This document shows positions 15,266-23,414 of a stretch of DNA of 42,672 nt, in pieces. A program made the position numbers and the translations under genes. Numbering within the stretch: position 1 is the first letter of the stretch; each line of letters starts with the position of its first letter. Source of the DNA: DATDUW01 sp035290185 (GTDB lineage Bacteria > Patescibacteriota > Patescibacteriia > UBA9934 > GWF2-40-263); NCBI GenBank assembly GCA_035290185.1, contig DATDUW010000016.1:1-42672 (forward strand), given 5' to 3'. The notes below the pieces were generated by a model. It was given only the letters and a program-made list of their open reading frames with translations, did not search any database and was not told where the DNA came from.

Positions 15266-15294
15266 ATCCTATAACGGATCTTTTTTATCGTCAA
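15266..15294 (-). promoter_or_regulatory. rplJ-rplL promoter
   Basis: On the minus strand TTGACG (15294-15289) and TAGGAT (15271-15266) are 17 bases apart. The -35 box overlaps the stop codon of the UMP kinase gene, so the ribosomal unit has its own start inside a longer cluster. Confidence 0.6.
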
Positions 15295-16055
15295 GACAAA
15301 AACCCTGTCTCTTCCGTTGTCCCAATCACCGTCCCAGCAAACCCTTTCCCGGAAAGAAGGTGGGTCAAGTTTTCCAAATTGCGTCCGTTGGCCACCACTA
15401 CACTGATGTTACTGTGGTCTGCTAGACGCGCGGCCACAGGATCAAACGGCACGTTCATGCCCGGATTCCATTTCGTTCCCATCATGCGACGAAATTCCTT
15501 CCAAGCCATACGGCAGATCGGTTCTGCGTCCGAATGTTCTTTCGGATTCTTATCATAAACATAATCCACGTCCGTCAGGTTTACAATCACTTTGGCCCCA
15601 AGCCGTCGCGCAAGGCGGACTGCAACATAATCTGTCGACCATCCCGGTTTCCAGCCAGCGGCAATCAGGACCGGTCTGGTCCAGTCACGCAGGGGACGCG
15701 ACGGATCTTTCACCACGGTCGGGTGAGCCGTGCGTCGAAAAACCGTGCGTAGAAGATGAGCGTTCAAGCGTGTGGCATGGATGCCGAGCCAATCCAAATC
15801 TTCATTAACAACGACGCCAACCTGTCTGGCAGCCTCTTGATAACGTCGGGAAGGGGCGCCGCCGCCCACCACGATGACAAAACGCCATCCGCCTTTCGCA
15901 GACTTTTCAATGAGATTTTTAAATTTTTGGAGAAAGACCGTATCAATCCCTTCCTTGGGAGCGACAATCGAACCGCCGATCGAAAGGACAAGAACTCCGG
16001 ATTCGGGAGCCACAAGACCCGGAACGCCGGAAAAATCCTGAATCATAGAGCACAA
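15291..16055 (-). CDS. pyrH: UMP kinase, archaeal type
   Basis: Phosphorylates UMP to UDP. The amino-acid-kinase fold motifs are all visible: IGGSIVAP at the N-terminus, FVIVVGGGAPSRRY near residues 59-72, the UMP-binding DWLGIHATRLNAHLL, GWKPGWSTDYVAV, and the nucleotide loop LTDVDYVYDKNPKEH. The pattern DWLGIHATRLNA plus PGWSTD follows the archaeal enzyme, not the usual bacterial PyrH. It follows xseB by about 30 bases, and its stop overlaps the rplJ promoter. The kinase family is certain; UMP as substrate is inferred from the archaeal-type motifs. Confidence 0.85.
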   Translation of the reverse strand: MCSMIQDFSGVPGLVAPESGVLVLSIGGSIVAPKEGIDTVFLQKFKNLIEKSAKGGWRFVIVVGGGAPSRRYQEAARQVGVVVNEDLDWLGIHATRLNAHLLRTVFRRTAHPTVVKDPSRPLRDWTRPVLIAAGWKPGWSTDYVAVRLARRLGAKVIVNLTDVDYVYDKNPKEHSDAEPICRMAWKEFRRMMGTKWNPGMNVPFDPVAARLADHSNISVVVANGRNLENLTHLLSGKGFAGTVIGTTEETGFLS

Positions 16056-16084
16056 AAGACAATCAAAAAAACGCGCCGTGCGCG

Positions 16085-16336
16085 TCAGGGGGAACGGTCG
16101 AGTGTTTCTTCTCCGTCCAGGACGGTTTCGGAAAATCGATCCTTGATCTCGCGGATCCTATTTTCGACCTGTGACAGATAACGTTTGCAAACCTGCGCAA
16201 GTTCAAGCCCGCGTTCGAATTTCTTGAGTCCTTCTTCCAAATCGCCGGATCCTTCCTCGAACCACCGGGTGATGCCCTCAAGCTCTTCAAAGGCTTTAGA
16301 AAATGGCAATGGTTTTACCGAAGATCTTGGAGACAT
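16085..16336 (-). CDS. xseB: Exodeoxyribonuclease VII small subunit
   Basis: Small helical subunit that decorates XseA and controls its nuclease activity. The family signature appears as FSKAFEELEGITRWFEEGSGDLEEGLKKFERGLELAQVC (residues about 12-50), two antiparallel helices with the usual alternating Leu/Glu pattern. The length of 83 residues is typical. It starts 11 bases after xseA ends and is surely cotranscribed with it. Confidence 0.92.
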   Translation of the reverse strand: MSPRSSVKPLPFSKAFEELEGITRWFEEGSGDLEEGLKKFERGLELAQVCKRYLSQVENRIREIKDRFSETVLDGEETLDRSP

Positions 16337-16347
16337 ACCTCATTTTT

Positions 16348-17553
16348 TTACAGGAGTTTCTGGCGGCCCCTTCCATTCACCCGAATAACCTCCGCCTCAA
16401 AGGATCCGCGAGCTAATTGTACCGTCACCTCCCTGCCGGAAGCAAGGGTGGAGGCGTCGGTTACCACACGCCTTCCGTCTGTCACAATACCATATCCGCG
16501 CGCAAGCACGCGTTTGGGATCCACGCTGCCAAGCACGCGTTCCTGCTGCCGCAAACGCTCGTCCCAGCGCTGGCACCAAGAAGAAGTGCGCTCATTGAGC
16601 CACCGAACCGAAATTTCAAAACGGCCACGATTACGTTCAAGAGCGAAGGTCATAGTCCGAGCCGCATCTGCAATCAGCCGATGGCGTTCAGCTGCACTCG
16701 ATGTCAACTGGTCCTCCATAAACCGCACAATGGATGTGACTTCCCGCGCAACATCTACACGGCTGGGGAAGAGACGCTCGGCTGCATTCGAAGGCGTTGA
16801 GGCGCGCACATCCGCCACGAAATCACAGAGGGACTCATCCCGTTCATGCCCGACCCCACAAACGACTGGAATCAAAGATTGGAAAACGGCACGAGCAACC
16901 GATTCGTCATTGAAGGCGTGCAAATCCTCAAGAGCACCCCCACCTCGGATGAGAACGACAACCTCGGGCCGCTCTCCTTCAGACATCCGACTGAAAAACG
17001 CCAGAGCCGAAACAAGACGTGCGGGGGCATCCCTTCCTTGAACAGGCGTTGGAAAAAAAAGAATTTCCGCTCCACCCCAACGGTTGCGCGCTACGCGCAA
17101 AAAATCGCCATAAGCGGCCGCGTCAGGGGAAGTAATGAGGGCGATCCGTTCCGGAAACCGCGGCAATGGACGCTTGCGCGATCCTTCGAACAATCCTTCC
17201 GCCTGCAATTTCTTTTTTAAAAGCTCGTACGTTCGCCGAAGGGCTCCCTCTCCCACGAGTTCCACTTCCTGAACACTAAATTTAAACGTACCGTAACGAG
17301 GATAAACGTTCGGACACCCACGAACCCGAGCACGCAATCCATCCTCGAGCGGGACGTGCATCTGCCAAACGGTCAAAAAACACTTCAACACAGCTTCCCC
17401 CCCATCATCCTTCAAATCAAAACTGACCCACTTTCCCTGTGAAATGCGAAAATCGGAGATTTCCCCTTCCACGGTCATTTCTTCGGATGGAAGCTCCGAC
17501 CGAAGGACATCGTTCACGAGCGCAAGATATTCAGAGACGTGCAAAATACGCAT
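16348..17553 (-). CDS. xseA: Exodeoxyribonuclease VII large subunit
   Basis: Catalytic subunit of the exonuclease that degrades single-stranded DNA to oligonucleotides in both directions. An N-terminal OB-fold spans residues about 1-100 (MTVEGEISDFRISQGKWVSFDLKD). The nuclease domain has RIALITSPDAAAYGDFLRV, the signature VVVLIRGGGALEDLHAFNDE and VVCGVGHERDESLCDFVADVRASTPS. A long helical region and the C-terminal barrel (VLARGYGIVTDGRRVV) follow. At 401 residues it is slightly shorter than the E. coli protein. It is followed directly by xseB. Confidence 0.96.
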   Translation of the reverse strand: MRILHVSEYLALVNDVLRSELPSEEMTVEGEISDFRISQGKWVSFDLKDDGGEAVLKCFLTVWQMHVPLEDGLRARVRGCPNVYPRYGTFKFSVQEVELVGEGALRRTYELLKKKLQAEGLFEGSRKRPLPRFPERIALITSPDAAAYGDFLRVARNRWGGAEILFFPTPVQGRDAPARLVSALAFFSRMSEGERPEVVVLIRGGGALEDLHAFNDESVARAVFQSLIPVVCGVGHERDESLCDFVADVRASTPSNAAERLFPSRVDVAREVTSIVRFMEDQLTSSAAERHRLIADAARTMTFALERNRGRFEISVRWLNERTSSWCQRWDERLRQQERVLGSVDPKRVLARGYGIVTDGRRVVTDASTLASGREVTVQLARGSFEAEVIRVNGRGRQKLL

Positions 17554-17608
17554 AAAGGGATCTCGGTGGGAGAAAAGAAAATTTTCCCTCTCTTCAAAAT
17601 CGTTATCA

Positions 17609-18073
17609 TTACCAATAAACAGGCTCGCTCAGCCGAAATGCAACCCAAAGGCCGGCTCCAAAAAGGAAAAACGAAATAAAAAGTTCAAGCCAAACCCATT
17701 GTCCTAATTTTTTTCCAAACCATCCGCAGCGCAAGACAGGAAGAAGGGCTCCTCCGACCAAGATCCAGAGGACAAGAGCAAATCCTGCCAGGGAAAAAGG
17801 CGTATACGGTTGCCCTATAACTTCGGGCATTTGTCCGACAAAAAAAGAATACAGAATACCGAACCCGAATCCCAAACTAACATGTACGATCAACGCTACG
17901 AGAAAGACGGCAAAGGAAGAAAGCCGTCGACCGCCCGCATGCCGAACATCAAGAAGAAGGGGAAGATCCTTCACGTTTCCCTTTTCAAAAACCTCAAGCA
18001 GAAACGCGGGGACAGCCAAAACAAAGGCGACAAGACCACCCCAGGATCCGCTAACAATGAGTTGAGAAAACAT
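17609..18073 (-). CDS. Four-helix membrane protein, unknown function
   Basis: A 154-residue integral membrane protein with four hydrophobic helices: one near the N-terminus (GGLVAFVLAVPAFLLEVF), then VFLVALIVHVSLGFGFGILY, FALVLWILVGGALLPVL and LELFISFFLFGAGLWVAF. A basic loop with DVRHAGGRRL separates the first two. No family was recognised. The start ATG at 18073 lies one base after the stop of the C39-like peptidase gene, so translation is probably coupled and the peptidase and this protein may work together at the membrane. Confidence 0.65.
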   Translation of the reverse strand: MFSQLIVSGSWGGLVAFVLAVPAFLLEVFEKGNVKDLPLLLDVRHAGGRRLSSFAVFLVALIVHVSLGFGFGILYSFFVGQMPEVIGQPYTPFSLAGFALVLWILVGGALLPVLRCGWFGKKLGQWVWLELFISFFLFGAGLWVAFRLSEPVYW

Positions 18074-18074
18074 A

Positions 18075-19007
18075 TCATTCAGGATACACAACCAAGACGA
18101 CGTTCTTTCCATTCTCCACATCCCCGCCATTCCAATCATGTATGGCACCCATAAGGACATCGAAGTAGTAAACATAATCCGCTCCGTGCTTCGTTCCAGG
18201 ATCGTTGGTGATAAACCCGTCTTTCGTATAACCCTTAATGACAAGCATGTGGTACAGCGGACCAGGCTGGCGGAAATAGGGATTTCCCAACTGACGGCCG
18301 GCAGATGGAACAACGACAGGATGCCCGTCCGCAATAAAACGTTTTATCTGTTCCACGGTCGGGTTCTCCACCACATCGTTCTTTCCATAGCCGTAAAACT
18401 GTTCGGCTAGAACAGCTGTCTGTTCGGCGGTTGTTGATTCGAAGTATCCAAAGAAGGCTTCCTCAAACTCTACCATCTTCAACATTTCCGCCTCTGCCTC
18501 ATCCGCTGGAATCTGACCAGCGGAACGGCCCTGGTAGTACGCATGGACCATCAAAAGGGAGGCTTCCTCGCAAGCGTCTTGGTATGGTTGATCCCAATTG
18601 CCCTCCGGAGCCTGCGACGTAAACGGAACGGCCAGATTTACTTGTTTTGGAAGAGGTTCAGAAGAAGCGTCTGTTGACGGAGATCCGACATCCGGCGTTT
18701 GAGAAATGGGAAGGGCCTGGGACGACTCTAAAAGAGCGGGTGTCAGATCGCTGTCTTCGACGAGAGAATCGCTTAGTTGAGGGTCGGTGACAACAGGCAC
18801 CGGTTCTGATTCTTTCTCGGTGAAATTTTGAACGGGCGCGGGTTCCTTTCCGTCCGGCTGGTTTACCAAATAGGGTTGAGCTAGCGGGAGGGAAGAACGA
18901 ACCCACATGCGGCGTACGCGGCCTTCCACATCGGAGAACACAAAAATCGACGCCGCTCCGGCCACGAGCAAAAAAATCACCAAAAGGAAACCGCTTCTTT
19001 TTTTCAT
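18075..19007 (-). CDS. Membrane-anchored C39-like peptidase
   Basis: A papain-fold Cys protease-like protein exposed outside the cell. Residues 1-25 form a signal anchor (KKRSGFLLVIFLLVAGAASIF), residues about 45-120 a Pro/Ser/Glu-rich spacer, and residues about 125-310 the peptidase domain. The domain opens with VPFTSQAPEGNWDQPYQDACEEAS, where C146 is the nucleophile; H253 (YHMLVIKGY) and D269 (FITNDPGT) complete the site. The start at 19007 overlaps the stop of the nuclease gene upstream as ATGA. It could trim or process surface proteins; the substrate is unknown. Confidence 0.85.
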   Translation of the reverse strand: MKKRSGFLLVIFLLVAGAASIFVFSDVEGRVRRMWVRSSLPLAQPYLVNQPDGKEPAPVQNFTEKESEPVPVVTDPQLSDSLVEDSDLTPALLESSQALPISQTPDVGSPSTDASSEPLPKQVNLAVPFTSQAPEGNWDQPYQDACEEASLLMVHAYYQGRSAGQIPADEAEAEMLKMVEFEEAFFGYFESTTAEQTAVLAEQFYGYGKNDVVENPTVEQIKRFIADGHPVVVPSAGRQLGNPYFRQPGPLYHMLVIKGYTKDGFITNDPGTKHGADYVYYFDVLMGAIHDWNGGDVENGKNVVLVVYPE

Positions 19008-20485
19008 AGCTTCTTCAAACGGACCTGGTTTATTCGTCCCTTTTTTTCTGCTATTTCCTCCCTTTCTTCTTGTTTGTATTGAACAGCGGCCCACTGTTTC
19101 ACTGCCCACGTAGCCCGTACATCATCCTCGTTATAATCCACGATTTTTTGAAGGATACTCCGTTTCTTGCCCTTGCTTGCGAGCCACTGTTCGAACCAAA
19201 GGACAGCGTTCGTCCCCACAGCCTCCCCGCCTGCCCGCCAAGAAAACCCTACGTACGAGGCAATGTCTTTTAACGAATAGAACGGAAACGGAAAAGCCAC
19301 GCACGGCCGCAAGAGAGAAAGCAGATCGATCATGTTACGGTTGAAGAGGTCACGCACGGCCGCTGAGGTGCCATATTTTGATGAAAGTCGGCGGACCGTT
19401 TCAACCTCAAACCACCCGTAATGATAAATAGGGGCATCTGGATGCTTTTCGATAAAAGCGACAAATTCCTTCCAGGCCACACCTTCCTCTTCGGGCTTGC
19501 GCGCCAGGAATGCCCGATACTCTGCTTTCTCCTTCCCTTCCCGGACTTCTAAGACACCAAACAAAAATTCGGTGTCGCGCAAGGGATCGCTCTCGATGTC
19601 AAAATACAGTTCCGTTTTCGCCTGCGGAAACGGAACAGGGGCCAAAAGACGATGTGTCCCCTCTCGCAAAGCCTGGGCCTGATGCCAAATGATCCCAAGA
19701 CGGACAGGAGAAATCGCACCCCCGACTTTCCGTTTCAGCTTGGCAAACGGAAGTGCGGCCAAGGCATGGAACGTCTTGAATCCAGCCTTTCGCAACAGGT
19801 CGACTTCCTCCCGCCAAACACGATTAACCACAGAAAGGTCATCGCACGATTCCGATTCTAATCGACATTCGGAAAACCATGGCGACTGCTTACAGCCTGA
19901 AGTAAGGAAATGGTTTGGCTTCTCTCCAGCCACGATCCGTTCAATCGCATCAAGAGTTAATCTGTAAGTGGATTCAAATTCCTCAATGGCATAACCAAGG
20001 ACAGTTCGATCCGGGGTAATAACGTATCCATGCAAAGGCTTGATCCCTTGGATCCGCTTGAGAAGCTCCGCGTAAAAACAGCCCTGAAACCTGTGATCAT
20101 CCTTCGCTTCATGCGTATGTTTCACGTCCGCGGCCACATAATAATACGGACCAAAGGACGAACGCCCTTCCACTTTTGCCAGAACGTCCGGTGTGCCAAC
20201 CCAATGACCATCGACGAGCGCACCGCGATAGATTGTTTCCCGTCCTTCGCGCATAAAAGCAAGCGTTTGCCGAAACGCCTCTTCCGGATCCTCGAACGTT
20301 ACTTCGGCAAGATCTGGCCGATCGCTGATAATCTCCTTTTCCTTTTCAGGGATGAGACCATCGTCGGAAAGACGTTCCAATAACGAATCGTGCAATACTC
20401 TCTTGCCTTGGGAAGCGTCAAAATAGACCCAGGTCGGACAACGCAGGTATTGATAAAAGCTCTTTTGTGTGATAAGGCGTGGCAT
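19004..20485 (-). CDS. RecB-like nuclease with RNase H-like domain (TM0106 family)
   Basis: A 493-residue protein of two nuclease-type domains. The N-terminal half is PD-(D/E)xK: D100 (GTPDVLAK) and the pair D120-x-K122 (AADVKHTHEAK), with a QxxxY-like helix after (FQGCFYAELLK). The C-terminal half is DEDD-type RNase H-like: YFDIESDP, then HYGWFEVETV, DLLSLL and YNEDDV. Cys residues near 225-245 may bind a metal cluster. The conserved start MPRLITQKSFYQYLRCPTWVYFD sets the ATG at 20485; the extra upstream frame is discarded. It heads a six-gene minus-strand run with xseA-xseB further down, hinting at DNA repair or nucleic-acid degradation. Confidence 0.82.
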   Translation of the reverse strand: MPRLITQKSFYQYLRCPTWVYFDASQGKRVLHDSLLERLSDDGLIPEKEKEIISDRPDLAEVTFEDPEEAFRQTLAFMREGRETIYRGALVDGHWVGTPDVLAKVEGRSSFGPYYYVAADVKHTHEAKDDHRFQGCFYAELLKRIQGIKPLHGYVITPDRTVLGYAIEEFESTYRLTLDAIERIVAGEKPNHFLTSGCKQSPWFSECRLESESCDDLSVVNRVWREEVDLLRKAGFKTFHALAALPFAKLKRKVGGAISPVRLGIIWHQAQALREGTHRLLAPVPFPQAKTELYFDIESDPLRDTEFLFGVLEVREGKEKAEYRAFLARKPEEEGVAWKEFVAFIEKHPDAPIYHYGWFEVETVRRLSSKYGTSAAVRDLFNRNMIDLLSLLRPCVAFPFPFYSLKDIASYVGFSWRAGGEAVGTNAVLWFEQWLASKGKKRSILQKIVDYNEDDVRATWAVKQWAAVQYKQEEREEIAEKKGRINQVRLKKL

Positions 20486-20562
20486 AGCAGAAGCACCCGA
20501 AGTATACCATCTGCCCCAAGAACCATAAAAGCGGCGGCTAGACAAAAAATGCACAAACCTTA

Positions 20563-20591
20563 TTGACAACCGCATGGATTCTCTTTTAAGG
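20563..20591 (+). promoter_or_regulatory. Promoter for the 417-residue gene
   Basis: A perfect TTGACA (20563-20568) is followed after 17 bases by TTAAGG, a weak -10. The predicted leader is about 75 bases long. Confidence 0.5.
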
Positions 20592-20641
20592 TTGCCCCGT
20601 TCAAAAAGGTTCTGACAGATGAAACACCGGCCTTTTACAAC

Positions 20642-20665
20642 ACCGAGACTTTCTCGGTAAAGGAG
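20642..20665 (+). promoter_or_regulatory. Leader hairpin directly before the SD
   Basis: ACCGAGA pairs perfectly with TCTCGGT around CTT, and AAAGGAG follows at once, seven bases before the ATG. The stem ends where the ribosome site begins, so it may tune translation or protect the 5' end. Confidence 0.45.
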
Positions 20666-20671
20666 TAGAAC

Positions 20672-21925
20672 ATGGGAGAAGACCAAAAGGGTCTCGTGGA
20701 CCTAAACAATCGGGTCGTTGAAATGACGCGGGAAGGGAAAACCTTTATGGGGGTTGTTCGAAGCAACGCGGAAGGCGTGGTTTTCCTCTCGACCGTCGAT
20801 GAGGAGAACGGAAGACTCGTCAGGTTGGCCTTATCCCTCACGCGGTGGGATCTTCGTGAGGTTTCCACACCCTACGTCGGTCTCGGGGGTCTTCTGTGGA
20901 AAAGAGCTGCACAAGACGTTGTGTGGATCGGCGAACCCGTTTTGAAAATTCTCGATCTGGGAAAAAATCAGGAATTCCTCTTTGCCCTGGTGGAACGGTC
21001 CTGTCAAATGGAGGAAGCTGGGCGGCTCTCCGATAACGGTCACAGCGACCGCAACGCCATCATTGCCTTGTTGTCCGAGCCAAGCCTCGGCAAAAAACTG
21101 CTCGAAACCCACGATGACACCCTGATACCGTGGGACGATCTCTTTCGACGCGTCATCCTTTCTGAGGCGACCACACCGGCGAAAAAAATAGCGCTTTTGG
21201 ATGAATGGGGAGGAGTTGAAGAAATTGTCTTGGCGGACTTCAAAGATCCAGACGAACTCTGTTCTTTCCTTCGACGACTGGAAGGTTCCATGGATGGGGA
21301 CGAAATTTCGGCTGAGGCAACGACAGTCGTTATCGAGCGCCTGATCGAGCTCAGGGCGACTGATCAATTGACTAATCTGCTCGAAGAACAGACTCTGGAA
21401 ACAGAGCTCGGAAGAGAAATCATCCGCCTTCTGGTTCTCCGCGCCCCTGAAAGGGTCGTGGAATGGTTCCGTGGCAGGAACCAGCTGTTTCCAACGAACC
21501 TTCCCAGACTCGCGCTCGAAATGCAGATCCTCCGGGCGTTCTTGTCTGGTCCCTCTTCGAAGAAAGCGATCGGGTGGGTGGTCACGTTGTTTGACTCTTT
21601 TATCGCCACCTCTACAAATGATGAGGGTGATCAAAGGATCAGGTTGGCGGAACAAATCCTCCTTTCCGCCCCCGACCGACTGTTTATTGAAGAACTTGCA
21701 TTGGAGAATCCAGCCTGGAGAACCTGGATTATTCAGAATGCGTCTCTCGCGGATGAAAGACTTGAACGGATAATCAGGCAGTGTTCTGACCAGGAAGATC
21801 TCTTGGATGCCCTGCGAGCGATGCATTCGCGTGCAACGAGGCATCGCGTGGCTAAAGAGTTCAGGAAGGCCATTCCGAGAGAAGCCCGAAAAGAATTCGG
21901 ACTCAGCTGGTGGTGGCCTTGGTAA
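20672..21925 (+). CDS. Hypothetical protein, 417 aa, helical-repeat type
   Basis: I do not recognise this protein. The first 65 residues form a small beta-rich module (NNRVVEMTREGKTFMGVVRS, GVVFLSTVDEENGRLVRLAL) that could be Sm- or SH3-like. The remaining 350 residues are helical with HEAT-like periodicity and many Leu/Glu/Arg. It ends in an unusual Trp-rich tail, LSWWWPW. There is no signal peptide or membrane helix. It stands alone with its own promoter, leader hairpin, strong SD and terminator, which points to a stable, well-expressed cytosolic protein. Protein binding is a guess from fold type only. Confidence 0.7.
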   Translation: MGEDQKGLVDLNNRVVEMTREGKTFMGVVRSNAEGVVFLSTVDEENGRLVRLALSLTRWDLREVSTPYVGLGGLLWKRAAQDVVWIGEPVLKILDLGKNQEFLFALVERSCQMEEAGRLSDNGHSDRNAIIALLSEPSLGKKLLETHDDTLIPWDDLFRRVILSEATTPAKKIALLDEWGGVEEIVLADFKDPDELCSFLRRLEGSMDGDEISAEATTVVIERLIELRATDQLTNLLEEQTLETELGREIIRLLVLRAPERVVEWFRGRNQLFPTNLPRLALEMQILRAFLSGPSSKKAIGWVVTLFDSFIATSTNDEGDQRIRLAEQILLSAPDRLFIEELALENPAWRTWIIQNASLADERLERIIRQCSDQEDLLDALRAMHSRATRHRVAKEFRKAIPREARKEFGLSWWWPW

Positions 21926-21953
21926 GAGCCCCCTTCCCGAACGTAAAAAATGA

Positions 21954-21988
21954 CCGCCGAAACGCTTCGGCGGCCTTTTCTTTTTTTA
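21954..21988 (+). terminator. Strong rho-independent terminator
   Basis: CCGCCGAA pairs perfectly with TTCGGCGG around ACGC, followed by CCTTTTCTTTTTTT. Confidence 0.88.
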
Positions 21989-22012
21989 GATTTTCGATAA
22001 AACCTGACAGAT

Positions 22013-22038
22013 GGATGGGTTAAAAACCCATCCCTACA
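22013..22038. repeat. Dispersed palindromic repeat, copy 2
   Basis: The inverted-orientation partner of the 26-base element at 5117-5142, identical at 25 positions. Here it overlaps the stop codon of the cyclophilin gene, which reads TAG within the TGTAGGG end of the repeat. Confidence 0.7.
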
Positions 22039-22636
22039 TCGATTCAACCGTCACCTTTATGATCTCATCCCCAACCTGGATTTTGTCTACGACATCCATC
22101 CCCTCAACCACTTTTCCGAAAATTGTATAATTCTTCGGAAGCGGCGTGTTGCCCAGCATAATGAAAAACTGCGAACCGTTCGTGTTTGGGCCGCTGTTGG
22201 CCATGGCCACGATGCCACGATCGTAGGTATACGCATCTGCTAATTCGTCTGAAAATTTGTATCCCGGACCCCCGTAACCGCTGCCGAGCGGATCACCTCC
22301 CTGAATCACAAATCCTTCCTCGCGACGATGGAATGTTAAACGATCGTAAAATGTCTGCTTCGTCAGATAGACAAAATTCGACACGGCCATGGGTGTCGTA
22401 TCGGCAAAAAGGTCAAAAACCACGTCGCCTTTTTCGGTCGTGAGACGGATGCGCTTGTTTTGGATCTCCTCCGCTGGGAGGATTCCGGGAAAGGCTAAGG
22501 TCATTTTTTGTTTTAAGGGAGAATCGGACGTCTGCGGAACAGCCTCCGGCGGGACTTCACTGACTACCGGCACCTGAGCACACCCGGCTCCCGAAAGAAG
22601 CAGGGTAACGAACGGAACGAGAAAGAATCGCCTCAT
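22034..22636 (-). CDS. Cyclophilin-type peptidyl-prolyl isomerase lipoprotein
   Basis: A folding helper outside the membrane. The N-terminus is a lipoprotein signal (MRRFFLVPFVTLLLSGAGC, lipid-bearing Cys at 19), followed by a short Pro-rich linker. The cyclophilin domain spans about residues 60-200. The conserved landmarks are FHRREEGFVIQGGDP (catalytic Arg region), SGPNTNGSQFFIML and YTIFGKVVEGMDVVDKI. The ATG at 22636 overlaps the stop of the DUF5652 gene upstream as ATGA. The C-terminus ends within a dispersed repeat. Confidence 0.9.
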   Translation of the reverse strand: MRRFFLVPFVTLLLSGAGCAQVPVVSEVPPEAVPQTSDSPLKQKMTLAFPGILPAEEIQNKRIRLTTEKGDVVFDLFADTTPMAVSNFVYLTKQTFYDRLTFHRREEGFVIQGGDPLGSGYGGPGYKFSDELADAYTYDRGIVAMANSGPNTNGSQFFIMLGNTPLPKNYTIFGKVVEGMDVVDKIQVGDEIIKVTVESM

Positions 22637-22851
22637 ACGGATGGCGGGAAATTTTTGGGTTCCTTTTTCATCTTCGAAAAAACGAACAGATAGAGTATCT
22701 CCAAAACACCGACGGTCTGCAAGAGCAGAAGCACCACAAACCAAACTTTTTCTCCTTGACGTGCCGCTTTCCAAAGAGCCGCGCCCTTCCAGGGCAGAGA
22801 CCAAAGAAGAAAAAGGGTGGCTAACGGATTCTGTTGAAGCCAACTATCCAT
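22633..22851 (-). CDS. DUF5652 small membrane protein
   Basis: A 72-residue protein with two membrane helices. The pattern (NPLATLFLLWSLPWKGAALWKAAR, then WFVVLLLLQTVGVLEILYLF) matches DUF5652, a short family widespread in Patescibacteria. It has no catalytic motif and ends in a Lys-rich tail. The ATG at 22851 lies five bases after the stop of the Lys/Ala-rich protein, and its stop overlaps the cyclophilin start. The three genes form one small operon, all of them membrane-linked. The function of the family is unknown. Confidence 0.8.
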   Translation of the reverse strand: MDSWLQQNPLATLFLLWSLPWKGAALWKAARQGEKVWFVVLLLLQTVGVLEILYLFVFSKMKKEPKNFPPSV

Positions 22852-22856
22852 AAAAA

Positions 22857-23276
22857 TTACACAGCGTTTAAAAGACAGAAAGAAAGAACAAGGACAAACA
22901 CAGAAAGAACAGCAACGGCATGGGAATGGACGGCTACCACGTGACAAGAAGTCTTTTTCATTTCAACAGCCCGAAGAACCGGCGTGGAAGAAGGTTTAGA
23001 TGGTGTCAACGTTCCGGCCTTTAAAACAGCTTTCGCTTTGACGGAAGCGGGCCGTTTGGCAGCAACGCGCTTTGCTGTTTGTCTAACAGGTTTCGAAACG
23101 ATCGTCTTCGTTTCTACGACGGCAGCGGGCACAACGGCTTGCAATCCGGACATGGAAACCGACGCTTTTAACGCTTTGGACGGATGGGGTCGACGTTTCG
23201 CCGACTTTGTAATCACAGGGACGACGATCGGAAGGACGGAGGTGCTATCCGCTCTTCCTCTTCTTTTGGTTGACAT
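22857..23276 (-). CDS. Lys/Ala/Pro-rich tail-anchored protein
   Basis: A 139-residue strongly basic protein. Residues about 1-110 are low complexity, with repeated Lys-Arg, Ala-Lys and Ser-Lys-Pro runs (RQTAKRVAAKRPASVKAKAV), resembling histone H1-like bacterial tails. Residues about 113-139 form a single hydrophobic segment at the extreme C-terminus, giving a tail-anchor layout with the basic part inside the cell. The ATG is preceded by GGGGGAG. It is first in an operon with the DUF5652 protein and cyclophilin. It could tether nucleic acid to the membrane, which is inference from composition alone. Confidence 0.65.
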   Translation of the reverse strand: MSTKRRGRADSTSVLPIVVPVITKSAKRRPHPSKALKASVSMSGLQAVVPAAVVETKTIVSKPVRQTAKRVAAKRPASVKAKAVLKAGTLTPSKPSSTPVLRAVEMKKTSCHVVAVHSHAVAVLSVFVLVLSFCLLNAV

Positions 23277-23414
23277 ACTCCCCCTAAAAAAGGAACATAA
23301 AAATAAGATAAGAAAAGTTTAGCAGACTCCATCAGGGAGGACAACGTTCTTTCTTCCCATCAAGGATCGGGTTAGAATACATTTAGAACCACTCGCCATT
23401 CAAAAATTTTTTCT

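Noticed and set aside
14535..15425. Plus-strand frame of 296 codons across rplJ and the leader.
   Set aside because: It is antisense to a certain ribosomal protein gene and its conserved RNA leader. Its translation shows no domain.
22984..23322. Plus-strand frame of 112 codons opposite the Lys/Ala-rich gene.
   Set aside because: It is the complement of a low-complexity coding region with no SD of its own. The minus frame has an SD, a C-terminal membrane helix and operon context.
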